From positions 185,878 to 249,877 of the forward strand of contig NW_021638313.1 in NCBI RefSeq assembly GCF_900090045.1: a stretch of DNA of 64,000 nt, given 5' to 3'. Shown in pieces: positions 51,085 through 63,328 of this stretch. Both the position numbers and the translations under genes were made by a program. How positions within the stretch are numbered: position 1 is the first letter of the stretch; each line of letters starts with the position of its first letter. Source of the stretch: Plasmodium malariae (Eukaryota > Apicomplexa > Aconoidasida > Haemosporida > Plasmodiidae). Below the pieces are notes generated by a model that saw only the letters and a list, made by a program, of their open reading frames with translations, did no database searches and was not told the origin of the DNA.

Positions 51085-54000
51085 GACTAACTAGGAAAAA
51101 ACGTGTCAAATGTATCAGAATATTGTTACGAATATTACAAAAATAGATTTATTCTTAAATATATTTAATAAGTAAAAATAAAAAAAAATATATGTGTAAA
51201 AAATTAAAAATTTTTATTTGATTGTTTGAGGTTTAACTTGTATATTCTGTTTTTGTATAAAGGAGAAACATATTCATTCATACTGTTTTTTAGTTTTTAA
51301 AGTAGTATGATTCTTCTATAATTTTTACTTTAAATGACTTATTTAATAATATGAAAAGTTTATATTTCAAGTTTATAAAAATAAATACGATTTTCTGTGT
51401 TTAAAAATATATTGTTTTTTTATTGTCCTATAAACTACAAAAAATGTGGAGTATTTATAATAACAAATTCTGTTCTATTTATGAAGTAGGAAAACGATTG
51501 AATTTTATATTTTTATATGCTTTACAATCTGAATATATGAAATACAAATAATAAAAATAGTAACATAAATGTAATTATAAATATATGATTATTATATAGA
51601 AGTTTTATTATAGCTTACGAATTAAATGCATGATTTTGTCAAAATGTATTTAATATACAATATATGAATATGCATTATATTGTATAATCATAACTTGCTT
51701 TATAGGTATAAATGATTTTAAATAATTTTTACATTTTTTTATTATTTTTTATTTAGTAATATTCGTAACTTTAATACAATTTACATATTTCTATATTATT
51801 TTTTGTTGAGTACAGCATGTTTTTGAGGAACATCAGTTATACGTAAATAATATGATATTTAGGAATGTTCCTAAAGAATTAACATGTAAAACGTATTTTT
51901 AATGTATATTTAATTAGTGTATAATATATAATGAATATATGATTTTTGTGTTTAATTTCACTTTTTACGCTTATATTTATATTTATTGTTCTTTACTATT
52001 TCCAATATATCCATTTAGAAATGGTGCTAAAAATAGAGCAAACACTTTAGGTATAAGAAGAAAACTATTTTAAATATATATGTGGAAAAAAAATTTTATA
52101 TATATAAAAATTGAATAAAAATAGGTTATATGTTCTTAAAAATTAAAAAGGGTATTCGTAGATATGTATTTTTCAGAATACAGTAAAAAAATAATAATAA
52201 TATAAAAAGCTAAGACAGAGTATACTTAACAAAATATATATATAATTTATAATTCGAAAGATTTGATATATATTAGAAATAGATAATAAAAGTATAATTA
52301 ATATATAAAAGGTGACTTATGTTTTACCTAGGAATATTTAATGTATTATAACTAACCGAATATATATAAAAAAAAGAATTTAAGAAATATTTTGAAATAT
52401 AAAAGCGATTGAAATATATATTTAAAATTGTAGTTTGCTTATACATTTTTTAATAGATAATTGAATGAGATGGAAATTATAAAAATAATGTTTTTTTTAT
52501 GTTACTCAGAAGTTTATAAAGGATTATTGTGTATATTCATATATTCTATTGATGCTTTAAAAATAGTAAAACTTAAAATTATATTAATGTGTTAGAAATA
52601 CATTTAATATATTAAACAAATAGAAAAACGCTTTAATTTTTTTTCATTTGATTAGTAACAAACGCTGAAAGTAATAGCTATATTCAATAAATTAAAAGTC
52701 ATGTGCGAAAAATCTTTTTAAATATATTTATATTAATATATATATAAATATCTATACTATATGAATGTAAAAACTGAAAATACAAAAATGATTATATTAA
52801 TTTTGTAATATACTTTAGGATATTGGTATTTTACAGCATAATAAAAATTTTAAAATTTTACATTTTTTTTTTTAATAAATTATTTTTTAGAAAATTAATT
52901 TGCTTACACAAGTCAACATCATTTTGTTGTCATATAGTTATTATAATACATTTAGAGTGTTATATTTTTATAATTATCTATATTCACTATATTCAACAAA
53001 TAATATGAAATATAAATATTTCTACATTTATGGATATATTTCATCTATATATTATTTATTTTTGTTATATAACAGTCAACATCAAATGTATAAATTGGAA
53101 TATTAATTATTTATATATTAACAGAAAATACATGTACTATTACCTTCTCAATACAGTTGTCAAAAAGTAATATAAAGCATTAATAATTTTCCTAAATTAT
53201 ATTATATGTTATTTTATATATTAAATTTTAGTATTTTATATCTATTTCCTTTTGTGTTCTAAATTATATTATTTAAAATAATTTTTTTATCGTAAGTTTT
53301 GTTTTTTTAATAATAATAATTAATAAAGATGTTTTTTTGCTGCATTTAATTTTGTATACTTTTTGTTTAAATGATCATTACTGAAAAACTTATAAATTTA
53401 TGCTTTTTAAAAAGAAAGAAAAAAAAAAAATATAAATTTTTTAATACTATAATATAATATATTTTATTTTAGCATTAAAATAAAATACATTTTTTTAAAT
53501 TATATAAAAACTTTAGCATTTCATAAATAATAATATGGTATGAATATATAAAAGAATTATATTGTATACAAATTTTTAAAATATCAAAATTTTGCTTGAG
53601 TATTAAATCTTGGAATATAATTATTTATTTAATACATGAACGTTCATCATATTGTAGGAATATAATGCATGTTATATTGTAATTTGTGCTATAAAAAAAT
53701 ATTTTGTATTTTTTTTTATTTCTGTGAATTGTATATTATTATATGCTATGCAATAATTTATGTTTAACTATGCAATAGTATTTTAAAAGGTATAACACAT
53801 AAAATATACTAATCTGTTATTAGAAAATGCAGAAAAAATATTTAATAATTATATTTCTAATATGTGTTAATGTACACATTCAAATAAACGTATTCTTTCT
53901 ATTCTAATAAAATAAAATGTGTACGCTCCAAACAAGGCATTTCATTTTTTGTTTTTTCCGAATAGTATTTATATCAAAAATTTAGAATTGTTCTGTTAGA

Positions 54001-54303
54001 ATATTAGCATATATATACTTTTTAAGTATGCACGAATAAAATTAGTTTTACCATAAATTATTAATTTATAACTTTGTTTTTCATGTAAATAAATTCATTG
54101 GTAATATTAACAAAAATATTTTTATAATCATTTTATCTTATTTGTACATTATAATTATATTTTATTTATGTAGTTTAATATTAGTTAAAAATAGAATAAA
54201 ATAACCAAGCGCATAACCTTGCTTTTTTGATAATAAACTTTGAATATATAATAAATTGTTTAGGTGCTTGGACACATTTTAAAATTTAATAATTCTATAA
54301 TTA
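51085..54303. other. Intergenic stretch, no gene seen
   Basis: No family motif on either strand. Overlapping frames at 52823-53106 are I/Y/F low complexity in different frames. Contains long T and A tracts and TA repeats. Confidence 0.55.
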
Positions 54304-55133
54304 ATGGAAAAAATATATATTTTATTTTAGGTAAAATACTTATATTTATTCTTTTAATTTGGATAAGTTCTTATATTATGAATGCGGTATATTAACATAG
54401 GAGAGAGTTTTCCGCATATATATTGCTTCTTCTTGTTTTATATACTTGTAAGAATATTTTACTTTTGAGTAAGTAAATTTATCACAGTATAAATAATAAA
54501 AAAAAAAATGTTCATTATTATATATTTTTCATAAATCTTTAGATTATACGAACAGTGCAGGTAGAACACTATATACAAGAAGCAATATATTATTCGAAGA
54601 AAATGAACAAGTAATATAGAATTAAAAATATGTAAAGTGGAAGTGGATATGTTAATTCTGACATTAAAAAGATTGCATTGAATTAGAATATATTTGAAGG
54701 TGTTATTGTACGTATAATGGTAATACATGTGAAGCAAAAAAATAACTTAGGAAACGGATATTTGCTATGTGTTATCCATTTGTAGTATTACTTATATTTT
54801 TTTTGAAAAATTAATATATAGGAAATTTGGTCCTATATATAATTACAGAACATATATTGATCCTACCTAGAAAGATAGTTTAAATTATTCAGAATAAATG
54901 AATATCTCTTAGTATTTACTTTGCAGACATATTCTTTTAAACAGTTTTTTTATTGGTTTCTTTTTTTTACTTCATTAGAAAATTGATTATATATATCAGG
55001 GTTATAAACATTAAGGTGATTATTTAATTTTGAAGAGAGAGGAAGAACTATATTCCCTTTGATTTGTTTATTATGCATTTTAATGTTTATTTATGTACTC
55101 GTAAAATTCTTAAATTTAACCGTTGTAGTATAA
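54304..55133 (+). pseudogene. Decayed relative of the 27.3/29.9 kb genes
   Basis: Exon 1 is 54304-54386 with an intact donor (GCG|GTATAT). The hydrophobic text ILIFILLIWISSYIMN is out of frame with the ATG because of an indel in the TATATAT run. In exon 2 the recognisable pieces are LRKRIFAMCYPF, FEKLIYRKFGPIYNYRT followed by a TAG and KDSLNY, and a C-terminus of FIYVLVKFLNL just before TAA at 55131-55133. These match LRKCIYVLCKPF, FEKLIYKGFIAIYEYRK and IYxLVKFxxYVIEV in the intact genes. The first part of exon 2, including the export motif, is hard to read. Many stops and frame changes; clearly a pseudogene. A minus-strand frame at 54459-54737 is antisense. Confidence 0.75.
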
Positions 55134-56978
55134 GCATATATAATGGAATTATAGTCATAATTAATATATTTTTTTAAAAATAATGATTTTTATATAACTA
55201 TGTTTTTCTTTATAACTAATGAAATTATAAGAATACACAAGAATAATTGTTGTATACTTATAAATGTTTTTATGAAACGTGGATAACATGTAAATATATA
55301 TAAATACAAAAAAATAAAAAATTATATATTATATATTTTTAGGAGCCCATATGTTTCTATATATTTTTTGTATTAGAAATTATTTTTTTGAAATAATTTC
55401 TTATTCTGTCCTAATATGTATATGTAATCTATTTTTTTTTTTTTGAACCATAAAGAAGTAAAATTGATATTAATTAATATTCACAATAAAAATGTGCTTT
55501 ATATACGATAATTATATGTAAATGTTTCATAGACATTTTCATTATAGTAAATTTGTGATCCTTTAATTCAATATATAAAATCACAATTAATACATTATAA
55601 CGCGGCAAGTGCAGTAACTTATATTTTTAAAAATTATTTTTTATTACGTTTTTATTATTGTAAGTGATAATTTAAATTACACTTTAAGAAAATATTGTAT
55701 TTATTACATTTAATTTTATTATATAAAGTTTTTCCATATTTAATAAAATCTCAACCATTTTTTTTTTGTGGTTATGCGTATTATTTTAAAGGTAAACATA
55801 AAAAATGATCTTCATAAAACAGTTAGTATTAGAATTACATGTTTCATAAATTATTAGATACAATAATATTTTTAATAAATTTTAAAAAAAATTTTATATT
55901 TCATGTATAAAAATATGGAAAAATAATAATACATTTTTGCTAATATTGTTAGCAAAAAAAATACCAAATCATATATTTTGCCAAATTATATTTTTATTAT
56001 TTTTAATTTTTCAAGTACATATTATGCATAGTATATCATACTTATTTCAAGACATATATAATTAAAAATAATTTAAAATTTTAGTAATTTTATATAATAT
56101 TTCTGGAAAAAAATTTTTCTTGAATTTTTTTATTTTATATTAATATCACTTCTAAATATATATATAATTAAAAAAAAATTATAAAATAATTAAATGAATT
56201 AAAAGAATTTTCATTTAAAAATAATGGTATGAACTAAACATAAAAATTATAATTAAAAAAGAAAAAAGCTATTTTTATTTGTTTTAACTTATATTTTTTA
56301 ATTATCTTAGGTACTATTTAATAAATTTGAAATTTTAAATATATAACAAACAATAAGGTTACACAAATTTTACAACAAATAGAGCTCAAAAGAATGTATA
56401 AAATATAATTTCTTTCATTTATTTTTTCTGCTAATTACATTTTATAATAATTTTTGTTTTTAGTAATAATAGTTATTTAAAAATAGTACGTTTATAATAT
56501 GAAAATTATTATTGATTATTTTATTAAAATTAGTAATTATTTTCTTAATTAATAGAACAATATTTTTCATATGTTTTTTGCATACCATGTTGTAAGTGAA
56601 TTCAGTAATTCGAATAATTAAGCAATCGTATATTTTTTTTTTACTCTATTTTTATAAGAATTAATAAAGACGTTATTTAATTATAATACTATTAATTAAA
56701 TTATATATTTTGAATAAATATTAATATAAAATGAAATTATATAATTTTAATTGAGGAATTTTATAATATTAACATAAACATTTAAAGATATACTTTTAAA
56801 GTTTTTTTTCCTTTTTATTGTTGCAAAATGCATTATAGTTAGATACAATTAATTATGTTTTTTAGAAAAAAAACAAAAAGAAAATGTTTTAAATAAATAT
56901 AGGATCATATGTCATTAAAAAATTGTTATATGTTTCAAATTTTTTTCTTTATATACTACAATATTAAAAATTTATATA
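55134..56978. other. Intergenic stretch with duplicated 3' flank
   Basis: 55460-55600 is closely similar to 60310-60445 (see repeat entry). The rest shows no gene. The TTCTCTA upstream element was looked for near 56565 (the expected spot for the next gene) and not seen. Confidence 0.55.
55460..55600 (+). repeat. 3' flank block shared with 60310-60445
   Basis: Shared text includes ATATTCACAATAAA or ATATTCACCATAAA, then TTATATGTAAATRTTTC, then TTTGTGATCCTTTAATTCA against ATATGATCCTTTAATTTA, then TATAAAAT and GGTTAATA/AATTAATA. Each copy begins about 330-340 bases after the end of a decayed gene of the same type. Confidence 0.7.
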
Positions 56979-57832
56979 ATGAAAAAAAATTGTAGGTCAT
57001 TTTTTTACGTTGAAATTGCTATCTTTATTATTTTAACCTGGATATATCATATAAACAGTAATGTGGTATGATTATATTATTTAAGGATAATTGCATCATT
57101 CATATTTTTAGAGTCCTATATTAATACGATTTGTTAATATAAAATTATTTTTTTTTTTAAATAATAAATATTTATTTTCATTAGAATTTATATAATAATT
57201 CTTTGGATAAAAATGACAATATTTATAAAACATTATACACAAGAACTTGTCGATTTCTAGAAGAATATGGACAAAAAAAGGGTTCGAATATTGTGTGGAT
57301 AAAAGGAGATATACCAACTATTGAAGAGTTTGAAAAATTGTATCCACCTAATAATGCAAAAGTAAAAAAAGAAAGATATAAACATCCAAATGGATGTTCC
57401 TTAAATAATGCAGTAGGAGAAAAACAACGTAGGAAAAATATATTTTCTGTATACAAAGGAGCAGATCCATATTTTCAAAAACGGACGTTTGACAAAACAT
57501 ATTTTAAAAATAAAGTTAGAGATTTTACGAATGAAGATTTCAAGTTTTTAAGAAATAAGATAGAATTAAAGGAAGCTTTGTTTTATGTCATATCTATTTT
57601 TTTTGTACCAATTATATTAATACTAAATGTTATAATATTTCTAGACTGTGTATTTAATGTAAAAAATAGTGTAACAACATGGACAAACTCTTATTGTTTT
57701 AGTGTAGGATTTGTTATATTTACATTTATAGTTATGGCAGCCATTATTTATATTTACAGTAAAATTGTAAAATATGATAAGTTTGCACTAATAAAAAATA
57801 AGCTGAATAATACTATGTTCCCTTTATTATAG
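56979..57832 (+). CDS. Putative exported two-TM protein with perfect PEXEL (57.0 kb gene)
   Basis: Exon 1 is 56979-57065 (29 codons, FYVEIAIFIILTWIYHI), donor GTG|GTATGA. Exon 2 is 57185-57832 after TTCATTAG, giving 244 residues. It starts NLYNNSLDKNDNIYKTLY and carries RTCRFLEEYG, a full RxLxE export motif at residues 52-56 (R is codon 23 of exon 2). A charged middle follows, then DKTYFKNKVRDF and EDFKFLRNK, membrane segments at about 160-184 and 200-221, and the end NTMFPLL. It is paralogous to the gene at 22854 (DKxYxKNxV, DFKxLR, GFVIF, NTxxP) and shares its 3' flank. Export of this type depends on plasmepsin V cleavage after the Leu, as known for PEXEL proteins; function in the host cell unknown. 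It is the clearest export signal among the intact genes. Confidence 0.88.
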
Positions 57833-59163
57833 AGATCACTCAATTATTACTAACAAACACTATGAGTTTTAATTAATATATCGAATAAACAAATATAGCT
57901 GTATTTATATAGTTTTTAAGAATCTACTTGTATCATATTAACTTTTTTGATCTGCAATCTTAAAAATATGTGCTTTTAGTTTTATTTGCAAACATGAATG
58001 TTTTAATGTTTTTTTATTGATATTTTAAATTATTTACAGAATCTAACATAGAATTATGGCTTCAAATTATTGTTTTTGTATTTAACTAATTTTTTATGGA
58101 AAATATATATATGGCACTAAAATTAATATATAAGAGAAGTCGTATAATTATATTGAAGTTTTGTGATAACATATATTTTATCTATAATAAGTTCTTCTTA
58201 TTATTTTTTAACTTCTAATCTAAATGATTATTTGTTGAGGTAATTAAAAAAATACTTATCCCTTTTAAATGAAGAATAAATGTGTCTTGGTCTTTATATA
58301 AATATACGAAGTTAATGAATATAGTTGCAATATTATATTTATTTAAGTTTTAATTAAATTCTCTTTAGAAATTGGCTATATGTTACATGAATATTACTAT
58401 GGTGAAATTAATTTTATTTAAATTATAAATCCACCTAATAAAATATTCTAATAAAATTAAAAGAAACAAAAAAGTGAAATTTATTATATTACATAATATG
58501 GTACATTACAAATTATATTTTGTGTTATAAAAAAAAATGCCTCTTTTTATTTTTTTTTTTGGCATCCTGTTAATAATGTAGTATACTATTCAATTATCTT
58601 TATTTTTCAATTGCAAAATAGTATTTAAATGTGTAGTATCTGCAAATAACATATCTTATATTAGGAATCTGACAAAATATTTAATAACTATATTAAAAAT
58701 ATATACATATATTTCTGCTCTCACCATATAAAATACTTCTTATTGTATTTATAAAATATAATAATTATGCATGAAGTAAAAAGTATTTTATTTTATTACT
58801 TTTTTGAAAAGTATGGATAACTAAAATTTAGAATTATTCTGTTATACTATTGATATATATAAATATCTACTGGATATTTATTAAACAATAAGTATTACAT
58901 AGATTTATTGTGCTGTTTATTTCCTTGTAATAGTTTTATTAGAAATATAAGCAAATTTATTTTAAAAATTTATTTTATTATTTATGTTTTATATTAGTTT
59001 TTTACTAATACAGTATAATCCCTTTTTAAAAAATAAAATATCAACGAAAATAAATTTACCATTTTGTTAATACCATATGAATATACTGTAAACATTTTAG
59101 TTAGTTCAATATATACTACGAAATACATGAGTTAACACATAAATTAAAAATTGAAATGTTTGA
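57833..59163. other. Intergenic stretch with shared 3' flank block
   Basis: 58222-58290 is the partner of 23988-24058. No gene seen in the remainder. Confidence 0.55.
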
Positions 59164-59976
59164 TTTTATTTAAAGTAATTAGGCTTATCCATTTTATATG
59201 TATACGCTCTTGTTTCACTAATGCATTACAAGAACATAGAAGAATATTTGCTTTATATTTTTTGCTGCTTCTTGTTATATAAATTATATATGAACTTATG
59301 GGGTAATTTCGTTTGAATAAGTGTATTTATTATATTATAAATAATAAAAATGTTTTTTTTGTTGTAATGCAACTTTAATAATTTTTTAGTTAATTAGAAT
59401 TATAAATAAGGAATAGTATACTCAAGAACTGTTATATTATTATCATAAAATAGGAAGGGAAAAACTAATATAGAATTAATGATATGTTATTTGAACATTA
59501 ATATGATGATTAAGTGGATGAAAAGTAAAATGTTAAATCAGGAATAGGATGAAATATTTTAGTCTTAGGATAAGATAATTTATGTTTTGCAGTTAAAAAT
59601 TGTTTAGAAATAGTCATCAGTTTTACGTTAGAATTTTTTGTGATAGATATATTCTTTTTAAAAAACTATATATGTGTTTTTCAGTCTATATATATTGATA
59701 AGAAATGTATTGAAATGCCAAAAATAAAAGTTTAAAATATTAAGAATTTATAAGTATTGCACTTGTATTTGCTATAAAGGAATACATTTAAAACTTTTTT
59801 ATCACTTTTTTTATTTTTTGTTTCATTAGGATATTTGTTATAAAGTAGAGAAAAACTAAGGCGTTAATTTTATTTTGAGGAATGATGTTCAAATGGATTA
59901 TTATTATTTATTTAATTATGTATTTTAGTTATTATTTATATACTGTTAAAAGTCTTAAGAATATATAAGCCACTGA
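59164..59976 (+). pseudogene. Decayed relative of the 27.3/29.9 kb genes, second copy
   Basis: An exon 1 relic at about 59164-59222 reads ILFKVIRLIHFICIRSCFTN, matching the hydrophobic first exon of the 27.3 kb gene, but the donor GTAT has become TTAC. Exon 2 relics: YSRTVILLS followed by a stop (intact: YSRTYRLLSK) near 59420, then NRKGKTNIEL. Near 59715 CCAAAAATAAAAGTTTAAAA matches the QKKSLK region, and near 59930 TTATTTATATACTGTTAAAA matches the IYTLVK region. Stops and frame changes throughout. It is more decayed than the copy at 54304, with which it shares its 3' flank. Confidence 0.65.
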
Positions 59977-61323
59977 ACTAATATAATATAAATTCAAATG
60001 ATGGTTATAATTAATATATTGTAATAATATCTAATATTCTTGATATATTTAATGAAATTTTGTTTTATTCTTATTGAAATGTGCTTAAGAAAAATTAAAT
60101 GTTGTATACTTATAAATTTTTTATTATACAAGCTACATAATATGCAAAAATATATTTATAAAGAAAAGTAAACAAATATATATGAAATATTTTTAATAGT
60201 TCGCATATTTGTATATTTTATTAGTCTTGAAATCAATTGTTTGGAAATAGTTCAGTACCTTGACTAAACATTTACATATATTATATTTTTCTCTATTCAT
60301 AAAAATGTGATATTGACATGATTAAATATTCACCATAAATATATATACACTGTATATTAGTAAATTATATGTGTAAATATTTCGCCTAGATTTGCATTAT
60401 AATAAATATATGATCCTTTAATTTAATGTATAAAATTACGGTTAATATAAGTTTACTCATATATTGAAATAATTTATTTTTTTAATAATTATTTTTTTTT
60501 TAGTAAATTTATGAAATTATAAGTAAATGATAATGTGATTCCATTTTAACGAATGATTTATTAACATAGCATTGTCAAGTTCAGAATTATTGAAGCTTTG
60601 TATTACGTGAAAAGCTTAAAGGATATTTTTATTTTACTTTTTATATAAAGGAAAATTTATAGTTCAAAATTTTTTATAAATATTACTTTAACATCGATGA
60701 TAAAATACGGAGATAACAAAAATTTTATATTAACTTTTACTCTCTACTATATTAAATATGTGTATTGTTCTATCAAATTTATTTTTATGTTAATACATTT
60801 AATATATAGGTTACTCTATGCTTTTTATATTTATAAATTTATATTATAATTTATCTAAATATATATATTAAGATAAAAGAAAAAAAAATAAAAATAATTT
60901 TATAATTTTAAAACGTTTGCATTTAGAAGTAATTGTAAACATTTTATCTAATTAAGTGCTATAGTCTTCATAAACTATATTACATTTATAAAATATCAGG
61001 CATCATATACATTTGAAGTATATACTTTTTTATTAGATTAAAAGATATGTTATAAATTAGATAATGTATATAGTGAATATTAAAAGAACAATTATGTTTG
61101 TGTAGTAAATAATGTCAATAATATCAATAAAATAAAATAAAAAGTTTTAATTATATAGTTTCATTTATTAACATTTTCATTATATTTTTATAATTATTAA
61201 TACTTTTTTAAGAATAATCAGATTTTTTAAATTGTAACTTTTATAAAGTTAGAATAATTAATAACAAAATGTGCTGTTATACACAATATCTCTATTAATA
61301 TGTATATCTATGCGTTATCTATT
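59977..61323. other. Intergenic stretch with duplicated 3' flank
   Basis: 60310-60445 is the partner of 55460-55600. Upstream of the next gene the sequence resembles that upstream of 33842 (for example TTATAAAG, TAATTAATA, then the TTCTCTATATTCTATA element). No gene seen. Confidence 0.55.
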
Positions 61324-61339
61324 TTCTCTATATTCTATA
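61324..61339 (+). promoter_or_regulatory. Upstream element TTCTCTATATTCTATA, copy 5
   Basis: Lies 413 bases before the ATG at 61737, identical to the copy before 33842. It is retained although the gene it precedes is broken. Confidence 0.5.
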
Positions 61340-61736
61340 TTATACATATACTCAATATTTCGAAATATTAAGAAATCATATATATATTTTATTTTATTTT
61401 TAAGAGAAATAATATAAAATATATTTATTTAATATTCTAAATTAAATAAATAATTTGCATGTTTTTAATATTTATTATTGAGTTCATCCTACATTTTTTT
61501 AATTAAAGTTATTTTTTATAATTAACATTAGATAAAAATTTTGTAGTATATATTTAAAATTATTTTTTATTGTTTATCATAAATAAAAATACTTTTATAA
61601 TTTTAATATTTTCTTATGGAAAAACAATAAATTATACTAAATAAAATAAATAATATTAGTGTCCTCTATCATTAAAGGAATATTATATTATTGTTTATTT
61701 TTGCTAAGTATATTATAGGTTTAAATACGAATAAAA

Positions 61737-62792
61737 ATGGAACAAAATATTAAGACCCTATTATTTATTAGAATTACAACATTCATCTTTTTATGTTGGA
61801 CATACCATTTTTACAGTTATGTGGTATAATAACATTATTTAATGATATTTATGTTATTCACATTTTTTGGCTCTATTTTTATTAATTCTGTTTTTTTCCC
61901 ATTAGATATTTTATTCTATTATATAACCAATATTTACATTTTTTTTTTTTTAGATTACTCTTAAGAAGTCTTTAGAGGGGGGGACAATTACTATAGAAAA
62001 TTACATGCAAGTAATTATCATTTATTGGAAAAATACAAACATAATAAGTATTTCAGATTTTTATGTTTAAAAAATGAAATTCAAATTAATGGAGTTTCCG
62101 AAAAAAAGATATATCTCATAATGAGAATGATGATTCTGAAAAAAAAAAGAGATCGAAAAAATATGCATCAAATATTGCAGGTCATAAATCAGGAATGAAA
62201 AATAAATCTTGTATATTTAAAACAAAAAAATATTCCCATTTTAAAAAAAAATATTCAAGGAACTTGATTATACGAGTTTTCTTCAAAATAACAGGACAAT
62301 TAGTAATAAGGTTTACTCAAAAATAATGTGTAAAAAATACGGATTGCGTATTGTTTTACCTTTTTTAATTTGTTTTTTTTATTAATAATATTTATAGTAG
62401 AAGTATCACTAACATATAGCAATAGTGGTAGTTTATTGTATCATTTAGGTTTGGACAAGGAATCTTTAGAATCTTTATCAAAAAAATAATGGTCCATGGT
62501 CACCTATTGTAGGAGTATTGAAAATTTGGGAGAATTTTTGCAACACAGTGCATCTTGATCGGGTGCAGTTTTATGTGGCTGGTGTGAAGTAGCATCAGGC
62601 GTTAGTGATATGTGTATATTAGGAAACTTTTTTCGTATTCTAATATATTTCGTACCTTTCGTTTTATTAAGTATCACTGTTATATCAGGAATTTTTTATT
62701 ACCATAAAAAAGTTAAAAAATATGAAAAATTAAATTCGAAAAAAGGTAAATTACATACTAAAAAGTACTTTTTTTCTTCAGGCATATCTTGA
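61737..62792 (+). pseudogene. fam-m-like exported protein pseudogene with many frameshifts
   Basis: Exon 1 is 61737-61823, intact (MEQNIKTLLFIRITTF, FLCWTYHFYSYV), donor GTG|GTATAA. Exon 2 starts at about 61954 after TTTTTTAG. Family blocks appear in order but in changing frames: KKSLE then a frame break at a G7 run (61977-61983); KLHASNYHLLEKYKHNK (His where the export Arg should be); another break near 62110; GMKNKSCIFKTKKYSHF; a break near 62253; FKELDYTSFLQNNRTI and KKYGLRIVLPFLI; then a break in a T run near 62375; LSKK followed by TAA; NGPWSP; a TGA after AS; and finally a C-terminus open to TGA at 62790-62792 with LIYFVPFVLL, YYHKKVKKYEKL. At least five frame changes and two stops make this dead. 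The open frame 62610-62792 is only its tail. Closest intact relative: 33842. Confidence 0.87.
61977..61983 (+). other. G7 run at a frameshift site
   Basis: Seven G in a row is rare in DNA this AT-rich. It sits at codons 8-10 of exon 2 of the fam-m relic and coincides with the first frame break. Confidence 0.8.
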
Positions 62793-63281
62793 ACATAAAC
62801 TAATTAATGGAATATATATTAGCATATACTTAATACAAATACGAATAATTGCTTAAAATGTTTTAAATATACCTATGTGTACGTAGCATTTTTTTGATAC
62901 ACAACAGTAAACGTTTATGATCTTATTTTTTTTGTGAATATTAATGTTTTAATGTTTTTGGATTTGTGTTTCAAAGTATTATTTCAGATTAATTGAATAT
63001 TTTGCCTTAATACATATAATTTTGTATTCTTATGGTTTCCTTTGTAAAAAAATATTTTTACATTATAATTAATTAACAGTAGGACAGTTTGTATAATTTT
63101 ATTAATAATATTTACTAATTTATATATAACTATAAAGAGTACAGCTTTATAGTTTTATACTTTTTGTGTTCTAATATGACTATATGTTTTCAAAATTTAA
63201 GAAATATATGTTTACTATAAGTTGCCCATATATATGTTTTTTTTTGTATTTCATAAAGAGAAATTAACTTATTATATTACA

Positions 63282-63328
<47 letters not shown>

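Noticed and set aside
54459..54737. 92-codon minus-strand frame
   Set aside because: Antisense of the relic at 54304, low complexity.
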